From JARIHC01 sp035692985 (lineage in GTDB: Bacteria; Patescibacteriota; Saccharimonadia; Saccharimonadales; UBA4665): DNA of 20,578 bases. The notes under the pieces were generated by a model. That model was given only the letters and a program-made list of their open reading frames with translations. It had not been told where the DNA came from and ran no database searches. Position numbers and translations under genes: made by a program. The stretch covers positions 1 through 20,578 of the forward strand of contig DASSHG010000011.1 of NCBI GenBank assembly GCA_035692985.1, written 5' to 3'. This document shows positions 7,625-15,951 of this stretch, one piece after another. The stretch's first letter is position 1. Every line of letters starts with the position of its first letter.

Positions 7625-7858
7625 ATGGATAAGGGTGGCAAACCAGCACATATAGAGACGTTCGATAGCGCTAGCAAACCGGCCGGCGAAATATGGGCTA
7701 CACCGAGCGCTACTGCTGGCGAACTTTATCATGAACCTTCTCTGTTAAAAAGGCTGGGACATGCTGGCCTTGAGATGGCCCGTGGCATGCAAGCAGTCGG
7801 CAAGATAGCCATCAACGGCGACATCGGCGAGATGGTCCGCAACCTGCGGCAGTTTTAA
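7625..7858 (+). CDS. Small protein of unknown function (77 aa)
   Basis: I do not recognise this protein. The start is ATG at 7625 because GGAGG at 7615-7619 lies five bases upstream, whereas the in-frame GTG at 7619 is part of that ribosome site. The protein has no Cys, no transmembrane segment and no obvious motif. Residues about 1-35 look disordered (Gly/Ser/Thr/Ala-rich), and residues about 38-77 could form amphipathic helices (LLKRLGHAGLEMARGMQAVG, then IGEMVRNLRQF). It is divergent from cobO by 48 bases, and its stop is four bases from the convergent glutaredoxin stop. A good ribosome site and tight packing make it a probable real gene. Confidence 0.7.
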   Translation: MDKGGKPAHIETFDSASKPAGEIWATPSATAGELYHEPSLLKRLGHAGLEMARGMQAVGKIAINGDIGEMVRNLRQF

Positions 7859-7862
7859 TGCG

Positions 7863-8126
7863 CTAAACCAGCTGTTTGTCTTTGAGAGCGAAGTCTATTT
7901 TGGGCCGGTCGAAGCCGATTATGACGGTGCCGTCTATATCGATCACCGGAATGCCCCGCTGACCGGACTTATCTACAGATTCCAAACCGGCGGCCGGGTC
8001 CTTCTCTACGTTTTTCTCGGTGTATTTAACGCCTTTTTTGTCTAGATAATCCTTGGCCGCATGGCAGAAAGCGCACCAATCGGCGCTATAAACGATAATT
8101 TTGCTGGCGGCTTCTTCATCACTCAT
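7863..8126 (-). CDS. Glutaredoxin-like thiol-disulfide oxidoreductase
   Basis: This 87-residue thioredoxin-fold protein has the redox motif Cys18-Ala-Phe-Cys21 in the context ADWCAFCHAAK, the cis-proline loop GIPV with Pro60, and a GFD segment near residue 71 that matches the end of the glutaredoxin/NrdH-type fold. Such proteins reduce disulfides, ribonucleotide reductase or low-molecular-weight thiols in the cytoplasm; the CxFC dithiol allows either a glutaredoxin or an NrdH-like role. The partner reductase is not in the window. A TATAGT at 8146-8141 lies upstream, with a predicted leader of about 8 bases containing GAGGG directly before the ATG. Confidence 0.88.
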   Translation of the reverse strand: MSDEEAASKIIVYSADWCAFCHAAKDYLDKKGVKYTEKNVEKDPAAGLESVDKSGQRGIPVIDIDGTVIIGFDRPKIDFALKDKQLV

Positions 8127-8182
8127 GCCCTCATCATAGCACTATACTTTGTAAAGTAAAAGCAACATCTAATACAACGCTT

Positions 8183-8211
8183 TTGTTTAACTTCTTTGAT
8201 TAGGGTATACT
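8183..8211 (+). promoter_or_regulatory. Predicted promoter of the 191-aa membrane protein gene
   Basis: TTGTTT (8183-8188) and TATACT (8206-8211) are separated by 17 bases. Transcription would begin near 8218, giving a leader of about 28 bases with a strong GGAGGA ribosome site at 8235-8240. Confidence 0.55.
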
Positions 8212-8245
8212 CCGTAGTCGATAATGTAAGCTCTGGAGGATTACT

Positions 8246-8821
8246 ATGGCTGGCCGTTTCGAAAAATTGCTCGACAGACGAGTTTCAGTGAGAGAAGGCG
8301 AGGCCGCTTTATCTGAAGAGGCCAGGCAGCGCTTGTATGACGAAGCGCAGGGGCCTGTGGCGGTGCCGAGCGGCACGGTAGAAAGCCTTGATATCGGAAT
8401 TTATTCCGTTAGCCCGCCTGGAGAGCCGGCCATCTCAACTATAATAAATGAGGATGCAATAGGCGCCGACTTTCAGGTGGTTGATACTCGTTTCTTGGGA
8501 GAACGTGGCAAGAAATACGACAGGGCTTTTGATGAGCTTAGAGGTCCTGGAGTTGAGACGAGGCAAAAACGCATAAAGAAAATGGCTGGACGGTTTCGTT
8601 TTGCCGGCTCTCTGGCCGTTGTCGCGGTAGCTGGTGGTATATGGGGGGCGAGCAATTTGCCTTTTCCGGAAGTTACTCTGACCCGAGGAAGTAGCTGCGA
8701 ATTTGTTGTAGGGAGCGACCAATACGTTAAACCGGCTGTTTCTGTTCCACCAACGGTGGTAGAGCGGGCCGATACCTGCACAATCGCGGATAACGTGTAC
8801 GTTATTTATCCTAAGCACTAA
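8246..8821 (+). CDS. Single-pass membrane protein of unknown function
   Basis: I do not recognise this 191-residue protein. GGAGGA five bases before the ATG makes the start secure. Residues 1-105 are hydrophilic and charged with no clear motif. RQKRIKK at 106-112 precedes one hydrophobic helix at about 118-136, so the positive-inside rule puts the N-terminus in the cytoplasm and the last 55 residues outside. That tail has two Cys (151 and 178), which could pair as a disulfide, and many Val/Thr/Pro residues. It lies 62 bases before the ATP synthase operon in the same direction, but the operon has its own promoter. Codon use is more mixed (several AGA/AGG/CGA) than in the ATP synthase genes. 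Confidence 0.75.
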   Translation: MAGRFEKLLDRRVSVREGEAALSEEARQRLYDEAQGPVAVPSGTVESLDIGIYSVSPPGEPAISTIINEDAIGADFQVVDTRFLGERGKKYDRAFDELRGPGVETRQKRIKKMAGRFRFAGSLAVVAVAGGIWGASNLPFPEVTLTRGSSCEFVVGSDQYVKPAVSVPPTVVERADTCTIADNVYVIYPKH

Positions 8822-8844
8822 AGGTATTTAATAAAATATCTCTG

Positions 8845-8874
8845 TTGCGTGAGATAGCTCACATCTGATATAAT
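8845..8874 (+). promoter_or_regulatory. Promoter of the ATP synthase operon
   Basis: A perfect TATAAT at 8869-8874 is preceded by TG at 8866-8867, giving the extended -10 form TGATATAAT. TTGCGT at 8845-8850 is a plausible -35 with an 18-base spacer. The expected start near 8881 lies about three bases before the atpZ ATG, so the operon message is almost leaderless. Confidence 0.7.
8848..8863. promoter_or_regulatory. CRP/FNR-like palindrome in the ATP synthase promoter
   Basis: CGTGA-N6-TCACA is the two-fold symmetric pattern TGTGA-N6-TCACA of CRP-family sites with one mismatch; the perfect arms are GTGAG (8849-8853) and CTCAC (8858-8862). It begins on the -35 box and runs into the spacer before the -10 box, where a bound protein would be expected to block RNA polymerase. 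No regulator gene is in the window; the match to a family is inference. Confidence 0.4.
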
Positions 8875-8883
8875 GAATAAGAA

Positions 8884-9219
8884 ATGACAGAGACGAAGAC
8901 GCCTGAGACGACGCCATCGCCTACTTCTGCGACCCGTAGCTCCCAAGTGACGGTGGGAAAACCTGAAAATCCGCAATCGGTATTCGTGGGCATGGCTCTG
9001 GATATGAGCTGGCGATTGGCCGTGGCCGTGCTGGTGCCGATCATCGGCGGGTTTGAGCTAGACAGTCACCTGGGCACCACCCCCCTGCTGACCGTAATTG
9101 GTTTTCTAGTGGCCATAGCTGGCGTGGTGATTGTGATGCGTCAGACTGTCCGGACGGCTAACCAGATGCCCGTGGCCAAGGTAGCCCCGACCAAGAGCAA
9201 ACAGGAGAAACAATCTTGA
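8884..9219 (+). CDS. atpZ: AtpZ/AtpI-like small membrane protein of the ATP synthase operon
   Basis: This 111-residue protein is the first gene of the ATP synthase operon, the position of atpI/atpZ. It has a Thr/Pro/Ser-rich N-terminus, two predicted transmembrane helices at about 40-57 and 67-85, and the linker GGFELDSHLGTTPLLTVIG, which matches the GxxLDxxxGTxP pattern of the AtpZ (ATPase_gene1) family. These proteins help c-ring assembly or Mg/Ca handling in other bacteria. The C-terminus is Lys-rich and cytoplasmic. The ATG lies about three bases after the predicted transcription start, and the TGA stop overlaps the TTG start of atpB. Confidence 0.8.
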   Translation: MTETKTPETTPSPTSATRSSQVTVGKPENPQSVFVGMALDMSWRLAVAVLVPIIGGFELDSHLGTTPLLTVIGFLVAIAGVVIVMRQTVRTANQMPVAKVAPTKSKQEKQS

Positions 9220-10088
9220 CCGGCGGTGGGCTTTTCCAGTTTTTGGCTGATAGCGGCCCGAACGTGCATATTGCGCCAGCCCAAGTATTCCAGTGGGGCT
9301 CCTTTCCTATCACCAATTCCATCCTGTACGGCTGGATTTGCGCGGTTGGTTTGATTATCTTGTTCACGGTCGTAGCGCGGCGCATGACCGTCAAGCCCAA
9401 GGGCGGTTTTATCCAGATCGTAGAAATTGGCGTTGATTTTATTGTCAACACTGTGATGGGCGCCTTCGACGACAAAAAAATCGCCCGCAAGTACGTACCG
9501 TTTTTCGTTACGCTATTCTTCTTCATCTTATTTAATAACTGGCTGGGGTTGTTGCCGATAGTCGGCGAGGGTTTCCAGACCCATGGTGGCGCGCCGCTGC
9601 TCCGACCCTTCACCGGTGATTTAAGCGCTACTTTCGCCATGGGCGCGCTGACCATGATCTTGGTGTACGGTATCTCTATCAAAGAATCCGGCGGCCTATT
9701 CAAATATTTGAGCCACTTTTTCGTGGGCAGCCCTAAAAATCCGTTGTTTTTGGTGATCGGCCTCTTAGAAATGTTTACCGACCTAACGCGCGTGATTAGC
9801 CTAAGCCTGCGGCTTTTCCTGAATATTACTATCGGCGAGATGGTGATCGCCGTCTTTGCCTACCTCGGTCATGTGTTGGCACCGGTCACCGCCGTACCTT
9901 TCACGTTGATTGAGTTTGGTATCGCCGCCTTGCAGGCCTATATTTTCGTTATCTTGAGCATTATGTACCTGGCTATCGCCGTTAACCATAGCAGCGCCCA
10001 CCCGGAAGAAGAACCAGCCGAAGCAGCCCAGGGCTTGACCGATGGCGGCGCAGCTGGAACAATGGAGCTAAAGGCCGGTAAAGCATGA
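9216..10088 (+). CDS. atpB: F1Fo ATP synthase subunit a
   Basis: Subunit a forms the two ion half-channels next to the c-ring. The 290-residue protein has the expected set of transmembrane helices. The essential Arg is Arg199 in SLSLRLFLN, and the later FGIAALQAYIF segment carries Gln240, equivalent to E. coli Gln252. The usual LRLFGN is LRLFLN here, and Glu208 follows in IGEM. The start is a TTG at 9216 whose last two bases are the first two of the atpZ TGA stop; AGGAGA seven bases upstream supports it. The C-terminal 30 residues are an acidic, Ala/Gly-rich tail. No ATG start at a sensible position exists. Confidence 0.95.
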   Translation: MTGGGLFQFLADSGPNVHIAPAQVFQWGSFPITNSILYGWICAVGLIILFTVVARRMTVKPKGGFIQIVEIGVDFIVNTVMGAFDDKKIARKYVPFFVTLFFFILFNNWLGLLPIVGEGFQTHGGAPLLRPFTGDLSATFAMGALTMILVYGISIKESGGLFKYLSHFFVGSPKNPLFLVIGLLEMFTDLTRVISLSLRLFLNITIGEMVIAVFAYLGHVLAPVTAVPFTLIEFGIAALQAYIFVILSIMYLAIAVNHSSAHPEEEPAEAAQGLTDGGAAGTMELKAGKA

Positions 10089-10162
10089 TGGCAAATTGGG
10101 CGGGCCGGATTTATTTTGTTTTGGAAACAGTTAATAACTTAAGAAGGAGTTAAGCGAACAAT

Positions 10163-10390
10163 ATGATACTCGCAGACGCAGTAAATACAGCAATTATCGG
10201 CAAAGGCCTGATGATCGGCGGCGGATTTATCGGCCCCGGCATCGGCATTGGCCTGATCGGCGGCAACTATTTGCAAGCCGTGGGCCGCAATCCGGAAGCA
10301 GCTAAATTCCTCGGCCAGGCCTTGATCTTCGTGGCCATCGTCGAGCTATTCGGCCTGCTAGCCTTCGCCTCAATATTCATTGTTAAATAG
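10163..10390 (+). CDS. atpE: F1Fo ATP synthase subunit c
   Basis: This 75-residue hairpin protein forms the rotor ring. Helix 1 carries the close-packing glycine motif GPGIGIGLIGG at 24-34, the polar loop is Arg42-Asn43-Pro44, and the ion-binding carboxylate is Glu61 in helix 2. Ile29 occupies the place of the Gln that coordinates sodium in Na-type rings, and Leu62 replaces the neighbouring Ser/Thr, so proton coupling is inferred. Helix 2 is one residue closer to the loop than in E. coli or chloroplast subunit c. AAGGAG at 10144-10149 is 13 bases from the ATG, a long spacing, but an in-frame TAA at 10151 rules out an earlier start. A 74-base gap, the longest in the operon, precedes it. Confidence 0.96.
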   Translation: MILADAVNTAIIGKGLMIGGGFIGPGIGIGLIGGNYLQAVGRNPEAAKFLGQALIFVAIVELFGLLAFASIFIVK

Positions 10391-10410
10391 GGGTTTTTGA
10401 CGTACACCAC

Positions 10411-10947
10411 ATGAATCCAGTGTTACTCACAAAATTTGGCGACAGTTCGTCCGGTATCGGAGCCTTGGGTTTCGACGGCAAGGCATTTCTGATCCAGTTG
10501 ATTACGTTCATTTTGGCCTACCTGGTATTGCGCCAATGGGCGTTCGGCCCAATCACTAAATTACTTAATGAACGGCGCGAGACGATTGAACGCGGGGTTA
10601 AGCTGGGCGAAGACATGCAGAAAGAAAAAGCCAGGCTGGAACAGCAAATTGAAGAAAAACTACACGAGGCCCGCCAGGAAGCCGACCAGATGATAGCTAC
10701 TGCCCAGGATACTTCCCGCGAAACTGTCCGCGAGGCCGAGGAAAAAGCCCGCGCCAAGGCCGATAACATCGTGGCTGAGGCCGAGGGCCGGATCGCGACC
10801 GACACCGCCCGCGCTCGCCGGGGATTGGAAAAAGAGCTGGCCGGTTTGGTGGCCGATGCCACCGAAGCCGTGATTGATGAAAAATTAGATGCCAAGAAAG
10901 ATGCCCAATTAATCGAAAAGGCGCTCAAGGAGAAACAGACCGCATGA
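10411..10947 (+). CDS. atpF: F1Fo ATP synthase subunit b
   Basis: Subunit b is the peripheral stalk linking Fo to F1. The 178-residue protein has a short N-terminal segment, one transmembrane helix at about 24-42, and then a long charged, Ala/Glu/Arg-rich helix to the end, which fits the right-handed coiled coil of the b dimer. RQWAFGPITKLLNERRETIE just after the helix is typical of b subunits. Only one b gene is present, so a homodimer is expected. The ATG has no good ribosome site within 12 bases (GGGG at 10390-10393 is too far). The TGA stop overlaps the atpH ATG by four bases (ATGA). Confidence 0.95.
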   Translation: MNPVLLTKFGDSSSGIGALGFDGKAFLIQLITFILAYLVLRQWAFGPITKLLNERRETIERGVKLGEDMQKEKARLEQQIEEKLHEARQEADQMIATAQDTSRETVREAEEKARAKADNIVAEAEGRIATDTARARRGLEKELAGLVADATEAVIDEKLDAKKDAQLIEKALKEKQTA

Positions 10948-11348
10948 AAACCTCTCGCCTCCGCCTGGCAAGACTATTGGCCGGCCAGACGCTAAAGAAA
11001 GGCGTTTCTAAACGGTTTGATCGCGAGATCGCCGCTTACTTGCTCAGCGAGGGCCGCACCAACGAGCTTGATTCCCTGTTGCGCGACGTCCAGGCCGACT
11101 GGGCCGAAAACGGCCACGTGGAAGTCACCGCCCGCAGCGCCCACCCTCTCACGGCGGCCATCCGGGCCGATATCCGGCGCGAAGTTAAAAAGATCCACCC
11201 CAAAGTCCAGCGGATCGTCGTTAATGAAACAGTTGACCCGGAAGTTGTCGGCGGCGTACAGCTCAACCTTCCGAACCGTCAGCTGGATCTGAGTATCCGC
11301 TCAAAATTGAATATGTTTAAACAATCTGTAACCGCAGGAAAGGAATAA
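10944..11348 (+). CDS. atpH: F1Fo ATP synthase subunit delta, short form
   Basis: Subunit delta joins the top of F1 to the b stalk. The C-terminal half is typical: VVGGVQLNLPNRQLDLSIR followed by a final helix corresponds to the E. coli IGGV...VIDGSVR block. The protein has 134 residues, against about 175-180 in most bacteria. Comparing by eye, the first helix and the ENELD-like helices before the hinge remain, while about 40 residues of the N-terminal six-helix bundle (roughly helices 2-4) are missing. No frameshift is evident and both junctions are tight (ATGA overlap with atpF; zero gap to atpA), so this looks like a genuine short form. Confidence 0.88.
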   Translation: MKTSRLRLARLLAGQTLKKGVSKRFDREIAAYLLSEGRTNELDSLLRDVQADWAENGHVEVTARSAHPLTAAIRADIRREVKKIHPKVQRIVVNETVDPEVVGGVQLNLPNRQLDLSIRSKLNMFKQSVTAGKE

Positions 11349-12931
<1,583 letters not shown>

Positions 12932-12932
<1 letters not shown>

Positions 12933-13798
12933 TGGCTAGCACGATAACCCTTAAACGGCGGATCACATCCATCAGCAACACGCGCCAGATCACCAAGGCG
13001 ATGGAACTGGTTAGCGCCTCCAAACTGCGCAAAGCCCAGGCTTACGCCCAGAAGAGCCGCGACTACCAGGACATGGCCTATGACCTGCTGCGCCGGCTGA
13101 ATGCTATGAGCGAGGTCGAACAGATGCCGCTGTTCAAGAAGCGCGACGTCAAGAACCGCTTGTACGTGGTTATCACCAGCAATACCGGCCTGGCCGGTGC
13201 CTACAACGCCAACGTGTTGAAACTGCTCACCCAGGGGTTAACCGAAGACCGCGACAAGCGCGTCAAAAGCCACGTTATAACCATTGGCAGCAAAGGCGCG
13301 CAGTTTGCCCGCCGCCTGCACGATGTCAATCTGGAAGCGGCCTATCCGCCATTTGGTGACGAACCGACCGCCAACGACCTGCGGCCAATCCTCAACACTG
13401 TCGTCCAGCAATACCGCGATGAGCTTATCGACGACGTGAGGATCCTCTATACCAAGTTCAAATCCAATCTTGTCCAAGATGCGACCAGCCTGCAGGTCTT
13501 ACCGGCACCGGTTATCGACAATGCCGATGTTGAACTGACCGTCAGCAACTTCGAGCCGGACGTCGAAACAGTCGTCCACGAGGTTACTACCCGCCTGATT
13601 GAAGCCCAGATCTGGCAAGCCGTGCTGGAAAGTCTGGCCAGCGAACACGCCATGCGCATGATGGCCACTAAAAACGCCACCGACAACGCCAACGATCTGA
13701 TCGACGACTACACGTTGGAGCTGAACACCGCCCGGCAGGCCTCCATCACCCAGGAACTGGCCGAAATCACCGGCGGCGCGGAGGCATTAAACGGATGA
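12932..13798 (+). CDS. atpG: F1Fo ATP synthase subunit gamma
   Basis: Gamma is the central rotating shaft; 288 residues is the usual length. The N-terminal helix RRITSISNTRQITKAMELVS and the C-terminal helix with MRMMATKNATDNANDLI are the two antiparallel coiled-coil arms and are highly conserved. The middle domain is ordinary. It starts by a TAATG overlap with atpA. Its TGA stop overlaps the start of the unrecognised 106-residue gene by four bases (ATGA), so the downstream gene is translationally coupled to gamma instead of atpD being so. Confidence 0.97.
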
Positions 13799-14115
13799 AC
13801 GATACAAATAATGCGCCAAGAAGACCTGTTTCCTCTGAAATACTTTTCAACAATGGAGTGGCAGCGGGAACAAGAGCTGAAGGTAGCTATGATTCGGTGA
13901 AGCCCGAGACACTGTATGAATTTGATGAGCTACAAAGAGCTGCAGATAAGGAGTGGATAGAGGCGGGACGCAACCTGCTTGATGTATGTGAGCTTAGAGC
14001 GCATATCTGGAACGAGGCAAGTCATTTGGAGATTATAGGCAAAAATCCTGTACTTCGCATGGTGTTTTATCCGCAATCAATGAGTAAAGTTAACCCCGAA
14101 AGAGAGGCGGCATAA
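13795..14115 (+). CDS. Unrecognised 106-aa protein embedded between atpG and atpD
   Basis: I do not recognise this protein and no standard ATP synthase subunit belongs here. It overlaps atpG by ATGA and atpD by TAATG, and has GGAGG ten bases before its ATG. It is hydrophilic and acidic in the middle, with no transmembrane segment and one Cys. Residues about 1-35 look disordered. Residues about 36-75 (TLYEFDELQRAADKEWIEAG, then NLLDVCELRAHIWNEASHLE) are likely helical, and the C-terminus contains LRMVFYPQSMSKVNP. Six of eight Arg codons are AGA, whereas neighbouring ATP synthase genes mainly use CGC/CGG, and the gene is visibly more AT-rich. An accessory or regulatory subunit of the enzyme is possible; this is inference from position only. 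Confidence 0.85.
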   Translation: MNDTNNAPRRPVSSEILFNNGVAAGTRAEGSYDSVKPETLYEFDELQRAADKEWIEAGRNLLDVCELRAHIWNEASHLEIIGKNPVLRMVFYPQSMSKVNPEREAA

Positions 14116-15521
14116 TGACGACAGCAACGAAAAGTAAACCTAAAACGCAAACCGGTAAGATCACGCAGATTGTAGGCGTGGTGGTGGACGTGGAGTTCGC
14201 CGTAGATAAATTGCCGGCGATTTATAACGCTCTCGAAGTTAACCTTAACGATCAAAAACTGACGTTGGAGGTTGCCCAGCACCTCAGCGAATCCAGCTTG
14301 CGAGCCATCGCCCTGGGATCAACCGATGGCTTGGAGCGCGGCACCGAGGTCAAAGACACCGGTGCGGCTATCAGCGTGCCGGTCGGCAAAAAGACGCTGG
14401 GGCGGATGTTCAATGTCACCGGCCAGCCGATTGACGATAAAGGCGGCGATTTTAATGAAACGGCACCGATCCACAAGACCCCGCCGCCACTGATCGACCA
14501 ATCTGGCCAGGTGGAGATCATGGAAACCGGCATCAAAGTTATTGACTTGATCTGCCCGATGACCAAAGGCGGCAAGGCCGGCCTGTTCGGCGGTGCTGGT
14601 GTCGGCAAGACCGTCTTGATCCAGGAGTTAATCAACAACATCGCCAAGTTCCACAGCGGCTACTCGGTGTTCGCTGGCGTCGGCGAGCGTACCCGCGAGG
14701 GCAACGACCTGTACGGCGAAATGCAAGAGGCCGACGTGCTGAAGAACACTTCCCTGGTCTTCGGCCAGATGAATGAACCGCCTGGCGCCCGTTTGCGCGT
14801 GGCTTTGAGCGGCTTGGCCATCGCCGAAGGTTTCCGAGACCAAGGCAGCGACACCCTCTTGTTCATCGACAACATTTTCCGCTTTACGCAGGCCGGTTCG
14901 GAAGTCTCCGCCCTGCTCGGCCGGCTGCCCAGCGCCGTCGGCTACCAGCCGAACCTGCAACAAGAAATGGGCCAGCTGCAGGAACGCATTACATCGACCC
15001 ACAAGGGGTCGATTACCTCTGTCCAGGCCGTCTACGTGCCGGCTGACGACCTGACCGACCCGGCGCCGGCCACCACTTTCGCCCACCTGGACAGCACTAT
15101 CACGCTGAGTCGCGCGTTGACCGAAATTGGCATCTACCCGGCCATTGACCCGCTGGACAGTAACTCTAACATCCTGGATCCGGAAATCGTCGGTGAGGAG
15201 CACTATCAGGTGGCCCGAGAGGTCCAACGCGTACTGCAGCGCTACAAGGACTTGCAGGATATCATCGCCATCCTCGGTATGGAAGAGCTGTCCGAAGAAG
15301 ATAAGCAGACTGTTGCCCGGGCCCGCCGCATCCAGCGTTTCTTCTCCCAGCCGTTCTTCGTGGCTGAGCAGTTCACCGGCAACAAAGGGCAATATGTTAA
15401 GCTGGCCGACACTATCCAAGGTTTCCGCGAAATCCTCGACGGCAAACACGACGATAAGCCGGAAAGCGCTTTTTACTTGAAGGGCGCCATCAGTGACGTC
15501 CAAAAGCCTAAAGGAAAGTAA
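14115..15521 (+). CDS. atpD: F1Fo ATP synthase subunit beta
   Basis: Beta is the catalytic subunit, 468 residues long. The P-loop GGAGVGKT is at 159-166, the catalytic Glu191 is in GERTREGNDLY, and LLFIDNIFRFTQAGSEVSALLGR holds the Walker B Asp. The lever motif MEELSEED near 390-397 corresponds to DELSEED. All catalytic residues are present, so the enzyme should be active. The ATG shares one base with the TAA of the 106-residue gene; GAGAGG about seven bases upstream provides a ribosome site that lies inside that gene's 3' end. Its TAA overlaps the atpC start by one base. Confidence 0.98.
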   Translation: MTTATKSKPKTQTGKITQIVGVVVDVEFAVDKLPAIYNALEVNLNDQKLTLEVAQHLSESSLRAIALGSTDGLERGTEVKDTGAAISVPVGKKTLGRMFNVTGQPIDDKGGDFNETAPIHKTPPPLIDQSGQVEIMETGIKVIDLICPMTKGGKAGLFGGAGVGKTVLIQELINNIAKFHSGYSVFAGVGERTREGNDLYGEMQEADVLKNTSLVFGQMNEPPGARLRVALSGLAIAEGFRDQGSDTLLFIDNIFRFTQAGSEVSALLGRLPSAVGYQPNLQQEMGQLQERITSTHKGSITSVQAVYVPADDLTDPAPATTFAHLDSTITLSRALTEIGIYPAIDPLDSNSNILDPEIVGEEHYQVAREVQRVLQRYKDLQDIIAILGMEELSEEDKQTVARARRIQRFFSQPFFVAEQFTGNKGQYVKLADTIQGFREILDGKHDDKPESAFYLKGAISDVQKPKGK

Positions 15522-15949
15522 TGTTCCATTTTCAGCTGGTCAGTCTAAGCGGCAAGAAGTTCGATGAGGACGTCTATGAGGTGATTTTGCCCACCAAAGA
15601 CGGCGAGATCGGCGTTTTGCAGGACCACATGCCGCTGGTCAGCGTGGCTGATACCGGCGTAATCGCCGTTCGGCGGCAACCACGCGACGCCGACCGCGAC
15701 CGTGAATACTTCGCCACCAACGGCGGCGCCATAGAGGTCGCCGATAACACCTTGCGCGTCCTGGTCGACGAGGCCGACCACGCCGAAGATATCAGCGAAG
15801 CCGAAGCCCAGCGCGCTCTAGAACGCGCCGAAAAGCTGCGCGCCGAAGCCAAAGACGAAGTCAGTCTGGAGCACGCCCAAACGCTAGTTGACCGCCAGGC
15901 CGTCCGCCTGCAGGTAGCCAGCCTGAAACGCCGCCACCAGCGGAGATAA
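15521..15949 (+). CDS. atpC: F1Fo ATP synthase subunit epsilon
   Basis: Epsilon binds gamma and the c-ring and can inhibit ATP hydrolysis. The 142-residue protein keeps both parts: an N-terminal beta-sandwich with ILPTKDGEIGVLQDHMPLVS and the ATNGGAIEVADN strand pair, and a C-terminal Ala/Glu/Arg-rich helical hairpin from about residue 92. The C-terminal arm is full length, so inhibitory function is possible. It starts by a TAATG overlap with atpD and ends two bases before the DUF1653 gene. Confidence 0.95.
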   Translation: MFHFQLVSLSGKKFDEDVYEVILPTKDGEIGVLQDHMPLVSVADTGVIAVRRQPRDADRDREYFATNGGAIEVADNTLRVLVDEADHAEDISEAEAQRALERAEKLRAEAKDEVSLEHAQTLVDRQAVRLQVASLKRRHQRR

Positions 15950-15951
15950 TT

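Noticed and set aside
8823..8841. AT-rich hairpin GGTATTT/AAATATC after the 191-residue protein as a terminator
   Set aside because: It is short, AT-rich and has no T run after it, so there is no good basis for a terminator.
14628..15503. Long minus-strand open frame antisense to atpD
   Set aside because: It mirrors the highly conserved beta subunit and arises from GC-rich codons leaving few stops; no independent evidence.
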